From: Marsupella aquatica
Lineage: Eukaryota > Marchantiophyta
NCBI GenBank assembly: GCA_973895155.1
Contig: OZ316893.1
Span: 16,430,001-16,494,000, forward strand
Length of the DNA stretch: 64,000 nt
Direction: 5' to 3'
Shown in pieces: positions 11,306 to 21,370 of the stretch. Below the pieces are notes generated by a model. It was given only the letters and a program-made list of their open reading frames with translations, was not told the origin of the DNA and did not search any database. How positions within the stretch are numbered: the stretch's first letter is position 1; each line of letters starts with the position of its first letter. The translations under genes and the position numbers were made by a program.

Positions 11306-12300
11306 ATGACTGAACCTACACCGAGAGAGGAAAGAGCGATTCAACGGGAGAGAGCTCGTCTGCAGTAGCTCGCCGGGTGGCATGATACACAGCGATTGAG
11401 AGGGGCAAAAAGAGCTAGTAGCTCCGTAACTGAAAGTGGCATCGAAGAAGACATACCAGAAGAAGGGTCGGTAAGGAGAAGTGAGTCTCCAACCGACATG
11501 GGGGAACCAGAGGCACGGCCAGACGAGAGGCCAGGGACCAGACTGAGCCAACGGTCGCGTATTCATTACAAGGCCTTTCATGGAAGAGGAGATGAGGATC
11601 CGGACGAATGGTTGGATGACTTCGAAGGAACCGCTGCAGCAAATGGAGAATCGGCCATCAAGATGCAAATTCTTCCCGGCTTGTTCAAGGGTGAGGCTAG
11701 GCCTTGGTACAGAGCATTGGACGTGGAAGATCAAGCCATCTGGAATACTTTCAGATCACTATTTGTCAAAGAGTTCAACCCATTGGAACTTCAAAGTTAG
11801 CAGTGCTGAAGTTGGGACGACTTCGGTTCAAGGAGAACAAATCCTTGAGGAAGTTCCTGCAACGCTTCCAAAAGCTGGTAAGACGTACAAAGACCAATGC
11901 ATTTGAAGGTATGCAACTTCAATGGTTAGTGAATGCTTTGCCACAGAAGATGAGTTTGCAATTAGGAAGGAGAATCCAGAGACTTTAGCCGAGGCAATTA
12001 GAGATATTCAATTATACATTAATGCAGATATCACAAGCCGGAAGAAACAGCTTAAGTTTGAGAGTTCCTCATCGGAGGAAGGATCAACCCATAAGAAAAA
12101 CGATAAGAAAAAGAAACATTCTAAGAAGTCAAGAAGTGATAACTCAAGCTCAGATAGTGGAGGTAGCAAGAGTGATTCATCTTCTAGTTCTGAAGAAGAA
12201 AAAACTAGGAAAAGGAAGGGCAGAAGGAGGGGGAAGATGAACTTTATACTAGTCATGTTCGGCATGTGGCTGAGGTCAGACCATGTCAGGGAGAAGTAGA
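11306..12300 (+). pseudogene. gag: Family A gag, N-terminal part
   Basis: ATG at 11306 opens a frame with a TAG after about 20 codons (following CAG). It continues into a capsid-like domain (PDEWLDDFEGTAAANGE, GEARPWYRALD), which matches the family B gag at 43080-43260. Frameshifts near 11800 and 11930 move the rest (SLRKFLQRFQKL; LYINADITSRKKQ) into other frames. The C-terminal stretch is a serine/lysine-rich linker (about 12055-12240). The frame is then cut by the solo LTR-X at 12306 and resumes in frame at 22912 (EYF becomes EYFLGDAADSVF), as in family B. Structural polyprotein for virus-like particles; not functional in this copy. Confidence 0.8.
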
Positions 12301-12305
12301 GTATT
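12301..12305. repeat. TSD GTATT of solo LTR-X copy 2, left
   Basis: GTATT repeats at 22912-22916. Collapsing the two restores the gag codons for EYFLGD, which align with EYFFED in family B gag at 44046. Confidence 0.9.
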
Positions 12306-13220
12306 TGTAGTTTGCTATAAAGAACCAAAAACACACTTAAAGGTCTTCAAACTCGGTATTCGTTCCCGTAAAGAACAAGATGGGGTTGATTTGATACATA
12401 AAAACACAAATGAGAGTTTAAGAACTCTCTTTAACACATAGTAATCAGGATTGATTACTTTACTAAGGTATTTTGAAGATCGCTCCACAGCGGTGAGTGG
12501 TTTTTAATGACAACTCAGCATCATGTAACCATAAATTAATGAAAAGGGAATGATTAACAAAACACAAGGAAAAATATCTCAAAGTATGCTAAGGGAGTCT
12601 GGAATAGACCAAGGTTACTCCTTAGACATAAGTCAAAATGAAAAGACTTAAGGATTCAAATCCATATTGTTTTTCAGATCTAAACTGCTTACTAGAGTAC
12701 CTTTTAAAATGCCGTCAACATGTCTTATCCTTTTTTTCTAAGTGGTACTCAGATAAGATCTAAAAGGTAGCTACTTCAACATTTAGATGGTACTAAGCAA
12801 CACGAAAGAAAATCCATCAATTTCAATGAGACTTAAACTCAATGAGTTAACTCCAAGAACTCAGGAGATTGTAATGAGTCACCAAAGAGGAATCTGTCAT
12901 CAGATCTCATAAGATTTACACAATTGGAATTTTACTTCCCATGATTTATTCAAAGGATTAAACCACAAGAAGGAGGAAAGTCTTCTCCTGGTGTCAAGCT
13001 TGATCTCGAACTCTTAACATTCATGATCAACTGGCAGAACACCAAGGAAAGGCAAAAATTGCTAAACTTTACCATAAACTACACTAGTGGTGGAGGGGTC
13101 TTATAGTAAAAATCTACAGAGTAAGAGGTCACAGGGTCGAAGAGACATGCCTCTTCATACCCCTCAAAATTTTAAAATGGCGATTCAGTAAGTGAAAAGC
13201 CGGAAAAATGGCTAAGTATA

Positions 13221-13306
13221 AACTCGTAATCGGAAATCTGTCGGAACTCGTAATCGTAAACTAGTAACTCTTAAACTAGTAAAAACTAAGTCGTAACTCG
13301 TAATCG
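13221..13306. repeat. Short-repeat cluster downstream of LTR-X ORF (copy 2)
   Basis: Imperfect repeats of AACTCGTAA / AACTAGTAA, several copies in about 85 bp. The same motif recurs on the other side of the ORF at 22641-22772. Confidence 0.7.
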
Positions 13307-14823
13307 CGGTAAAGTAAAGACTTGATGAATTCAACTATTTTTAACTTCCTAACTATAAGTCAGAAAACTCTGAGATTTTTCCGGGAGGTTTTCCTAGGTA
13401 TAGACTATACACTAAAGAAGTATGACAGCTTCCAAAGCTCTAGAACGCAATTCTAAAAATCAGATAAGATGCACTACTCTAAAAACTAACTAAAAACACT
13501 TAAAGACTTCTTCAAGCTTGCTGTCGGATGTCGTCTGGTTCCAGCAACTCCACAAGGGTAACAATTTGGTTCTGAGTAACCTCCATCAGTTCAGCTTGGC
13601 GTGGGGATCCTCTGGAGTATGGTAGGCACCTCAGTTGTCTCTCAAGATACATCAAAGGCATCCTCTTCATCAAATAACATGAATCTATACGAAGAGCTTC
13701 TCTGTACATCCCGATCACATCATAGTTGTTGCAGGTAGCAGCATACACTTGGGGATAATGAAACAGGAACTCATCACTACTCATCATCCTGGAATAGAAG
13801 GGTCAAAGTCTCCATCTGACATCTCTGAAGTATCGGTTGAATTCAGCTAGAGTCTGAGAAGTGACATTATTCCAGATCCTCTGTTTCTCAGCCAATGTAC
13901 TGGTTGAAACAAGGGTAACCTTGGGTCCTTGTGGTATGTAATCGTGTTGTAGAGTAGTAGACTTCTTGCTCTGCATCAGGAAGGAAACCACAAAATCCAA
14001 GGCATAGGCTGCAAAGTTTCCAAAGTATGCCAGAACTAAGTCTAAATCCTCTACCTCTACATCACCTTGGAGTAGCATCATAGCAAGAATAGGCCGAAAG
14101 TATATTGAGTCAATCCAGAACTCATCAAATTGTGCCATTTCCACTCTAGAAGTACCAAGACACCTAAGATCGAAGATGTAGCTTGCCTCAGTCTTCTTTA
14201 GATAGTAGTATCTCCAGAACTCTCCAACCGGTGGTTTGTTGGCCTGCATTATTTTGCAAGTGGTGGCATACCTGTGCACTTCTGACTCAGGACGTCTAGG
14301 GTACCTGCTTTCGATAGTAGCATTCCTGGGGGTTTGGGTGGACGAGGTGACCACTGCCACTAAATTTGGTTTTGATTTTAGAGCTACATTAACATTCTCA
14401 AATCCTTGCCTTGGGGATGACCCAAGAGAATTTTCATAAGATCTATAAGTGTCACCATCTGAGGGCGGATCAGAGTCTTCAGGAAGATCCTTTCGAACAT
14501 AAGGATGCTCATACTGTGACTGATGGTAGGGCGGTCCTTCAGTGGGTTCATAGTTGGAGTCAGGACTGTAAGGGGGAAAACGTGGACTAGGAGAAGGGGT
14601 AGCAGTGGGACATCGCTGCACCAGGTTGCCAACTACAGAGACTATCTGCCGAGGATCACACTGCAATATCTCCAGTAGATCATCCACAATAGCTGCACAG
14701 CTAATATTGTCTGTTAATGGAACAAGGTCACCTGATTGAAAGGGGGTCTGTTGAGTAGCAGGGGTGAGAGTCACATATTCCACTGGTGTTGACTCTCCTG
14801 GAGGAGAAGTCATCCTGATAGGG

Positions 14824-14828
14824 CTTAA
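14824..14828. repeat. TSD CTTAA of copia, left
   Basis: Matches CTTAA at 21366-21370. Removing the element and one copy keeps the LTR-X reading frame open across the site. Confidence 0.92.
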
Positions 14829-15249
14829 TGTTGGGTATTTACTCTTACGTCTAGGTTAGGTATGGTGTGGTTGGTACAACAACGTGGGTTGGTACAACTA
14901 CGTGGTTAGGTACAACTACGTGATTAGGTACAACTATGTGGTTAGGTACAACTACGTGATTAGGTACAACTATGTGGTTAGGTACAACTAAGTTGCACAC
15001 TATATCATAAGAGGCATGTGTGCTTGGAGAGGTAGAACCAAGGCTCATTGTTATGGAGCCACTTGAGAGATAGGGAGAGCTTACACTGTGGAGACTCGGT
15101 ATAGCCGACGGGCTTAGAGTTTAGTAAAGCTCTCTTGTGTGTTCCCGTGGACGTAGCCTCAAGGAGGTGAACCACGTATCTCTTGTGTCGACTATTGTGC
15201 GTTGGATGGTTCATGGGCTTGCCGTTGCGATCGTCGTCTATGCTCAACA
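14829..15249 (+). repeat. Copia 5' LTR
   Basis: 421 bp, TGTTGGGTATTT ... GCTCAACA. It contains seven copies of an 18-bp unit with core GGTACAACTACGTG (about 14872-14995). Frames on the minus strand such as VVPNHVVVPNH are translation of this repeat, not a gene. Confidence 0.93.
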
Positions 15250-15251
15250 AT

Positions 15252-15263
15252 TGGTATCAGAGC
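15252..15263 (+). promoter_or_regulatory. Copia primer binding site (initiator Met tRNA)
   Basis: TGGTATCAGAGC, two bases after the LTR end, is the standard plant copia site complementary to the 3' end of initiator methionine tRNA. Confidence 0.93.
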
Positions 15264-16403
15264 ATGCTTGGGAGGTGACGTGTGTTCGTGACGGGATTTC
15301 ATGACGGTTTTTCCAGCGTTGAGTGTTGGTGGATTTTCCAGAGTTCCATCGCATGGAACTTGGAGTTTATGGGCTCAACGGATAGATCAGGGCAAGAGCT
15401 TTCTAACGGTGTGAAGAAATCGTTGAACGGAGCTCGTGGTGCAGAGAGATCTAAGTTTTCGTCGTTCTGGATTTTGTGAAGAAAGTTGGCAATCGACTCG
15501 GAGGGAGAAGCGTCAAGTGTTTTGACTCAACGGAGAGATTGAGGCAAGACGATTGTTTTTGAGTCCGGGATTGGCTCTTTGATGCAAAGAGGAAGGCTAA
15601 GCAAAATCAATTACCTTGTTGGACTTGGTGACGGCACCAAGTGCAATTGATCAACATTCGTTGTTGACAAGGTACCATTTTTTTCTCTTTGAAAAACTGA
15701 TTCGAAATTGGCTATGGCAATTGAGAGAAATCTGTCATCTTTACCAATTTTTTTCTCCCTCGTTCTTTCCTTGTTTTGGGTGCTTCTTATATCGATCTTC
15801 ATCGCCTCGGAGTCTAGTTTCCAAATCTGAGATCGGATCTTGATTTAGTCAAAACCCGAGTGAGATATCTTGCGTTTGGTGTCGAGGGGTACATTCTGCC
15901 GTGTGTATTTTCTGCGCGCGCGACCAGATTTCGACGACGAAGGGTGGTAGGGGGTTTTGGGGGTTCGAGGACACATGTCAGCCCCTCGATTGTTCTTCCA
16001 AAATTCCCACAGGGCCTGTACAAGGGTCATAGAATATTCCAAAAAACCAGAGAGCTATTTTTTGACCGTCCGACAAAGATTTCATCCGCCGAACGATAAC
16101 TTTTTTGGTTATTTTTCGGCGAGGTCGTAGCCATTGAAGTTGGCAATGCAGCGCACCAATCACATCGCAATTCCGACAACGGGTTGTACTTGGTATTTCG
16201 GTTATTCCCTGAGGTGGTCAAAACGGGGGAGTTTCCCAAGGTTTTACCCACCTCGACCGAAATTTGAATAACTTTTCCGTCAAATTTCGATTTTGATTTT
16301 GGTTTTCAGTATTGGACTCCTAGCTTTGTGGGCTACGCGGCGGTGTTGAGTTTCGAGTTTTTTGAGAAGTTGTGAAAAACAACATTTTTTGTGACTTTCT
16401 CAT
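15264..16403 (+). other. Copia leader, non-coding
   Basis: 1.14 kb between primer site and gag. Only short frames are present on both strands; no gene is supported. Confidence 0.7.
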
Positions 16404-17444
16404 ATGAGTGATTCGGAGGAATTTTTCGAAGACGTGGAACTTGAAGCACGAGGATCACCGCGGCGGTTTCAGGGGCAGAGAGAGGAGCAGGAGGAAGAGC
16501 ACGTGACACCGATACCATCACCGGTGCGGCGTGTGGTGGAGGAAGCAGTACTACTACCGGAGCTCACGGTAGTGCCAAAGAAGAAGATGGGGACTTTCAA
16601 GCTTGGGGGACCCAAGTATGAAGTGACAAAGTATGATGGGCGCTCTGACTACTTGCTATGGGAGAAGCAGGTGAAGGGAGTGCTCTATGCGTCAGGGATG
16701 GGCCAACTGCTGAGCACTCGTGAAGACGATGTTGATGAGAAACAATGGGACCGCATGCAGGAGCAGGGAGTGTGGTGTGTTACACTCTATCTCATGCCTC
16801 CCATCATCAAGCAGTTAGGTGCACATAAGGATTGCATGTCCTTGTTTGCGGAATTGCAGAGCAAGTATCACCGCAAGGAGTTGTCGAACCGGCTCTACAC
16901 TTCCTACAAACTGATGAGTTTCAGGATGAAGGAATCTGGTACGAAGTTGCAAGACCATGTGGATGCTTTCAACGACATGGTCGTTGACTTGGAAAACCTT
17001 GGGGAGACTTTGAATAATGAGACGAAGGCTCTGCAGCTTCTTAGTTCATTGCCTCCATCTTACCAGTCCCTATCACGAGTGTTGTTGCATCGTGATAGGG
17101 ATACCATTTCATACAATGACGTGGTAAGTTCTCTGCTTAGTGATGATCTTCAGCAGAAGATGCACATCACGTCACAGCCTTCATCATCTGGTGCTGCCCT
17201 CAATGTTAACCGTGGGAGGAGTATGCAGCGACCAACTGGGGACCGTAGAACCCAGTTTAGATCTAAATCCAGATCTAAGTCCAAGGGTAAATCCCCTCAG
17301 AGGAGGCAGGTGACATGTTGGAAGTGCAACCAAGTTGGACACTTCAAGCAAGATTGTAAGGGAAAGGCAGCGGAAACTTCATCGGCAAATGTGGCTAGGG
17401 CTGATGGAGAAGCTGATTTACTCAATGATGAGTATGTTTTATGA
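16404..17444 (+). CDS. gag: Copia gag polyprotein
   Basis: 346 residues. The N-terminal 60 are acidic. They are followed by a copia capsid domain (YEVTKYDGRSDYLLWEKQVKGVL; VDAFNDMVVDLENLGE; LLSSLPPSYQSL) and an arginine/serine-rich basic strip. A single CCHC zinc knuckle, CWKCNQVGHFKQDC, lies at about residues 309-322. Gag packages the element RNA in virus-like particles in the cytoplasm. The frame ends in TGA at 17442, and the same frame reopens immediately into protease, so the stop separates what in relatives is one gag-pol polyprotein. The start was chosen at the first ATG giving the acidic N-terminus; another start is possible. Confidence 0.92.
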   Translation: MSDSEEFFEDVELEARGSPRRFQGQREEQEEEHVTPIPSPVRRVVEEAVLLPELTVVPKKKMGTFKLGGPKYEVTKYDGRSDYLLWEKQVKGVLYASGMGQLLSTREDDVDEKQWDRMQEQGVWCVTLYLMPPIIKQLGAHKDCMSLFAELQSKYHRKELSNRLYTSYKLMSFRMKESGTKLQDHVDAFNDMVVDLENLGETLNNETKALQLLSSLPPSYQSLSRVLLHRDRDTISYNDVVSSLLSDDLQQKMHITSQPSSSGAALNVNRGRSMQRPTGDRRTQFRSKSRSKSKGKSPQRRQVTCWKCNQVGHFKQDCKGKAAETSSANVARADGEADLLNDEYVL

Positions 17445-20400
17445 AGCCGGGGGTATGCCCTGTGCACGTCATCTAGGAGAGCAGATGATGTGTGGATTCT
17501 TGATTGTGCTTGCTCTTTTCATATTTGTTACATTCGTGAGTTTTTCAGTTCTTACTCTGTTTCAAACGGTTCAGTTCTGATGGGAAATGATCACTCCTGT
17601 CAAATTGAGGGAATTGGGTCTGTGAAGATTCAAATGTTTGATGGCGCTGTGCGCACAGTATCCGGAGTCAGGTATGTACCTGGCATGCGTAAGAATCTGA
17701 TTTCACTCGGTGTGTTGGATTCAAATGGTCATCAATGGAACGTTATTGATGGTGAACTTCAAGTCAGGTCGGGAGAGACAGTGATTTTGAAGGGGAGTAG
17801 ACAAAAGAATTTGTATGTGTTACAAGGCAATACTGTATGTGGAGAGGCCAATGTAACCAAGTCTCACGAGGAGATGACTCAACTGTGGCATTCACGGCTA
17901 GGCCACATGAGTGAGAAGGGTTTGGCTATCTTACGGAAGAATGGACTCATTTCTGATTTGCAATCTTGTAAATTAGAGTTTTGTGAGCATTGCATTCTTG
18001 GAAAGCAGCATCGTCGTGCTTTTGGTGTTGGAACTCATCGTTCCAAAGCGGTTCTTGAGTACATACATAGTGACGTGTGGGGTCCATCCCCGACTCCCTC
18101 ACACTCTGGAAAGTTGTACTATGTATCATTTATTGATGATTACTCAAGATTTGTGTGGATTTATTTCATGACGCATAAGTCTGATGTCTTGTCCATTTTT
18201 AAGAAGTGGAAGGCCCAGGTGGAGAATCAGACTGGAAACACGATCAAGTGTTTGGATACAAGGGTGAAGAGTCTGAGGTCAGACAACGGCGGGGAGTACA
18301 CTTCAATGGAATTTGAAGAGTACTGTTCAGAACAGGGGATAACTCGCCATCTCACCACAGTTTATACTCCGCAGCAGAATGGTGTCGCTGAGAGGCTCAA
18401 TCGGACACTGTTGGAGCGGTCACGGAGTATGTTGAGCCAATCAGGTTTACCACAAGAATTTTGGGCAGAAGCTGTCAATACCGCAGCTTATTTGGTAAAT
18501 CTTTCTCCTTCTAGTGCTATCAATTTCAAAACGCCGTTTGAGATGCGCTATAAGCGGCAAGCAGACTATCATGGCTTGGTAATTTTTGGAAGTGATGCAT
18601 ATGCTCTCACACCAAAGCAGAATAGGACCAAGTTGGATCCTACCTCCAGGAAATGTGTTTTTCTTGGGTACCAGAGTGGTGTGAAAGCCTATAGGCTATG
18701 GGATCCTATTGCCTGTAAGCTCGTTGTCAGTAGGGATGTTTCCTTCAATGAATCCAGATTATTGAAGGAGGGAGAGAATACTCAGGTCTCCCGTACTGAC
18801 AAAGGAAAATCTCCTATCCCGGATCTCGTTGAGGGGGAGATTGGTTATGAGGTGCATGACCGGAGAGAAGGAGTTGCTCCAATTATGGAGCTGGTTCCTG
18901 TGCCAGAGGAACCAGAGGAGTTTGTTGATGCTGGTGAGCAGCAAGTGGATGCTGTTGAGCTTCAAATTGTACCAGCACACGCAGATCAACCGGAGTCATC
19001 GGCTAGAAGAACATCTGGTCGCACTGTACGCGCTCCATCAAGGTATGGACAGTGGGTTGATTCATCTCAACTGCAAGAGGATGATTTTACAGCTGATGAT
19101 GAGGGTGATGCGTTAATTTTGGAAGAAGGAGAACCTTCTTCATTTCATGAGGCAAGTGCTTCAAAGGAGAAGCAGAAGTGGACTGCAGCAATGCAAACGG
19201 AGATGCAGTCACTAAAGGACAACAAAACTTGGGAGCTTGTTAAGCTGCCTAAGGGTCAGCAAGTGGTGGACAACAAGTGGATTTACAAGCTGAAGGATAA
19301 TTCCATAGGAGGTGGATCGAAGGTCTACAAGGCTAGATTGGTAGCAAAGGGATTCACACAAGAGAAAGGTGTGGATTACAATGAGGTCTTCTCACCAGTT
19401 GCTAAGTACTCTACAATACGACTATTGTGTGTACTTGTTGTAATGTTTGGTCTGCTCCTAGATCAGATGGATGTTGTCACAGCTTTCCTCTATGGCACAT
19501 TGGAAGAGGTGATCTTCATGAGACAACCGCTAGGTTTTGTGAAGAGAGGACAGGAGGAATTGGTTTGCAGATTGCTGAAATCCTTGTATGGGTTGAAGCA
19601 GTCACCAAGACAGTGGAACAAGCGGTTTGACGATTGGATTCGGTCACAAGGTTTTCACAGAAGTGTATTTGACCCTTGTGTGTATTTGAAACCGGTGAAG
19701 AATGTTGTCTTTGGGTTTATTATTTTAGTACTTTATGTGGATGACATGCTAATTGCAGCCAAGGATAGGTCTGAGATTGTTAAGCTCAAGGCACTGCTTA
19801 GTGCAGAGTTTAAGATGAAGGACTTAGGGCCAACTAAGAGGATTTTGGGTATGGAGATCACTAGGGACTTGGAGGCTGGCAAGCTATGGTTGACGCAGAG
19901 CAGTTATGCGAGGAAGGTAATTGCAAGGTTCAACATGGAGAATAGCAAGCCAGTAAGTACCCCGTTGGCTCCACACTTCAAGTTATCATCAGCGTTCTGT
20001 CCTACGGATGACATAGAGAAGGGGTTGATGTCAAAGGTTCCATATGACAAGGCAGTGGGGAGTCTCATGTATTTGATGACTTGCACTAGACCTGATCTTG
20101 CCATGGCTATGGGCAAGGTGAGCAGGTACATGTCGAATCCAGGGAAGGTACACTGGGAAGCAGTGAAGTGGATTATCAGGTACTTGAAGGGTACCGTGGA
20201 TCATGGTCTTTTATTTGATGCGAATGCAAAGAATGCTAGATCATTGATTGGCTATGTAGATTCTGACTATGGACAAGATTTGGACCGAAGGAGATCAACA
20301 ACAGGATACGTGTTCACACTTGGCGGTGGATGCATAAGTTGGAGGTCTACTTTGCAGAAGTGTATTGCTCAGTCTACTACAGAAGCGGAGTATGTTGCAG

Positions 20401-20717
20401 CTGCGGAAGCAGCAAAGGAAGCGATTTGGTTGGATAGACTTATCACTGAAATGGGATTGCCACAGGGGAATGTGAAGCTCCATTGTGATAGTCAAAGTGC
20501 GCTCCACCTTGCTGTGAACCAGGTGATGGACAGCAGAGTGAAGCACATTGACGTCAGGTACCATTTTATCAGGCAGGCTGTGTCTGATAATTTGTTTGAG
20601 CTAGTCAAGATTGATGGTAAACTCAACCCGGCTGACGCATTTACCAAAGTGATTCCTTTGGAGAGTTTCTCTAGACACCGTGACGTATTGCAGGTTTTGC
20701 AATTGCATCACAAGTAG
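17445..20717 (+). CDS. pol: Copia pol: protease, integrase, RT, RNase H
   Basis: 1075 residues from 17490, in the same frame as gag. Order: protease at the start (WILDCACSFHIC, where relatives have DSG or DSA, so the second catalytic residue is Cys); HHCC zinc domain (LWHSRLGHMS ... CEHCILGKQ); integrase with DDE residues at HSDVWGP, RSDNGGEYTS and NGVAERLNRTL; reverse transcriptase with KARLVAKGFTQ, QMDVVTAFLYG and the catalytic YVDDM; RNase H with GYVDSDYG, TTEAEYVA and HCDSQSAL. Ends at TAG 20715. All domains except protease keep their key residues and the frame is open throughout, so the element could be recently active. Expression would need the intervening TGA to be bypassed. Confidence 0.93.
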   Translation, partial: SRGYALCTSSRRADDVWILDCACSFHICYIREFFSSYSVSNGSVLMGNDHSCQIEGIGSVKIQMFDGAVRTVSGVRYVPGMRKNLISLGVLDSNGHQWNVIDGELQVRSGETVILKGSRQKNLYVLQGNTVCGEANVTKSHEEMTQLWHSRLGHMSEKGLAILRKNGLISDLQSCKLEFCEHCILGKQHRRAFGVGTHRSKAVLEYIHSDVWGPSPTPSHSGKLYYVSFIDDYSRFVWIYFMTHKSDVLSIFKKWKAQVENQTGNTIKCLDTRVKSLRSDNGGEYTSMEFEEYCSEQGITRHLTTVYTPQQNGVAERLNRTLLERSRSMLSQSGLPQEFWAEAVNTAAYLVNLSPSSAINFKTPFEMRYKRQADYHGLVIFGSDAYALTPKQNRTKLDPTSRKCVFLGYQSGVKAYRLWDPIACKLVVSRDVSFNESRLLKEGENTQVSRTDKGKSPIPDLVEGEIGYEVHDRREGVAPIMELVPVPEEPEEFVDAGEQQVDAVELQIVPAHADQPESSARRTSGRTVRAPSRYGQWVDSSQLQEDDFTADDEGDALILEEGEPSSFHEASASKEKQKWTAAMQTEMQSLKDNKTWELVKLPKGQQVVDNKWIYKLKDNSIGGGSKVYKARLVAKGFTQEKGVDYNEVFSPVAKYSTIRLLCVLVVMFGLLLDQMDVVTAFLYGTLEEVIFMRQPLGFVKRGQEELVCRLLKSLYGLKQSPRQWNKRFDDWIRSQGFHRSVFDPCVYLKPVKNVVFGFIILVLYVDDMLIAAKDRSEIVKLKALLSAEFKMKDLGPTKRILGMEITRDLEAGKLWLTQSSYARKVIARFNMENSKPVSTPLAPHFKLSSAFCPTDDIEKGLMSKVPYDKAVGSLMYLMTCTRPDLAMAMGKVSRYMSNPGKVHWEAVKWIIRYLKGTVDHGLLFDANAKNARSLIGYVDSDYGQDLDRRRSTTGYVFTLGGGCISWRSTLQKCIAQSTTEAEYVAAAEAAKEAIWLDRLITEMGLPQGNVKLHCDSQSALHLAVNQVMDSRVKHIDVRYHFIRQAVSDNLFELVKIDGKLNPADAFTKVIPLESFSRHRDVLQVLQLHHK

Positions 20718-20891
20718 AGTTTTCTTAAACATTCATTGTAATTACTGATATATGCTCTTCCTCATTCCTATGTATTAGGCTACGGCTTAGTTCTGGTTTG
20801 CTCTAGTTAGAGAGGGAAACCGGTTTGGTTTCTGTCCAGAACTTCCCGCTGAGGGATCATATACATTGGCAGTATTACTCTCCCCTAGACC

Positions 20892-20908
20892 AGAGTCAAG
20901 GGGAAGAT
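20892..20908 (+). promoter_or_regulatory. Copia polypurine tract
   Basis: AGAGTCAAGGGGAAGAT directly precedes the 3' LTR. This purine run is the expected primer for plus-strand synthesis. Confidence 0.85.
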
Positions 20909-21365
20909 TGTTGGGTATTTACTCTTACGTCTAGGTTAGGTATGGTGTGGTTGGTACAACAACGTGGGTTGGTACAACTACGTGGTTAGGTACAACTACG
21001 TGATTAGGTACAACTATGTGGTTAGGTACAACTACGTGATTAGGTACAACTATGTGGTTAGGTACAACTACGTGATTAGGTACAACTATGTGGTTAGGTA
21101 CAACTAAGTTGCACACTATATCATAAGAGGCATGTATGCTTGGAGAGGTAGAACCAAGGCTCATTGTTATGGAGCCACTTGAGAGATAGGGAGAGCTTAC
21201 ACTGTGGAGACTCGGTATAGCCGACGGGCTTAGAGTTCAGTAAAGCTCTCTTGTGTGTTCCCGTGGACGTAGCCTCAAGGAGGTGAACCACGTATCTCTT
21301 GTGTCGACTATTGTGCGTTGGATGGTTCATGGGCTTGCCGTTGCGATCGTCGTCTATGCTCAACA
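20909..21365 (+). repeat. Copia 3' LTR
   Basis: 457 bp, the same as the 5' LTR apart from about two substitutions and 36 extra bases. The extra bases are two more 18-bp units (nine instead of seven). Confidence 0.93.
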
Positions 21366-21370
21366 CTTAA
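21366..21370. repeat. TSD CTTAA of copia, right
   Basis: Matches 14824-14828 directly after the CAACA end of the 3' LTR. Confidence 0.92.

Larger units (their letters stand above)
14829..21365 (+). mobile_element. Ty1/copia retrotransposon (Tork-like), nearly intact
   Basis: 6537 bp with TGTTGGG ... CTCAACA LTRs, a TGGTATCAGAGC primer site, gag and pol frames in one reading frame, and a purine-rich tract before the 3' LTR. It is flanked by CTTAA. The LTRs differ by about two substitutions plus one 36-bp repeat difference, so this is the youngest insertion visible. Integrase precedes reverse transcriptase, which defines Ty1/copia. It is inserted in plus orientation in the minus-strand LTR-X gene. 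Confidence 0.95.

Noticed and set aside
12055-12240. Serine/lysine-rich stretch as an SR splicing protein
   Set aside because: It continues the gag frame of family A and has the same position in family B gag (43560-43770).
14851-15048. Minus-strand ORF VVPNHVVVPNH in copia LTRs
   Set aside because: It is only the translation of the 18-bp LTR repeat, present in both LTRs.
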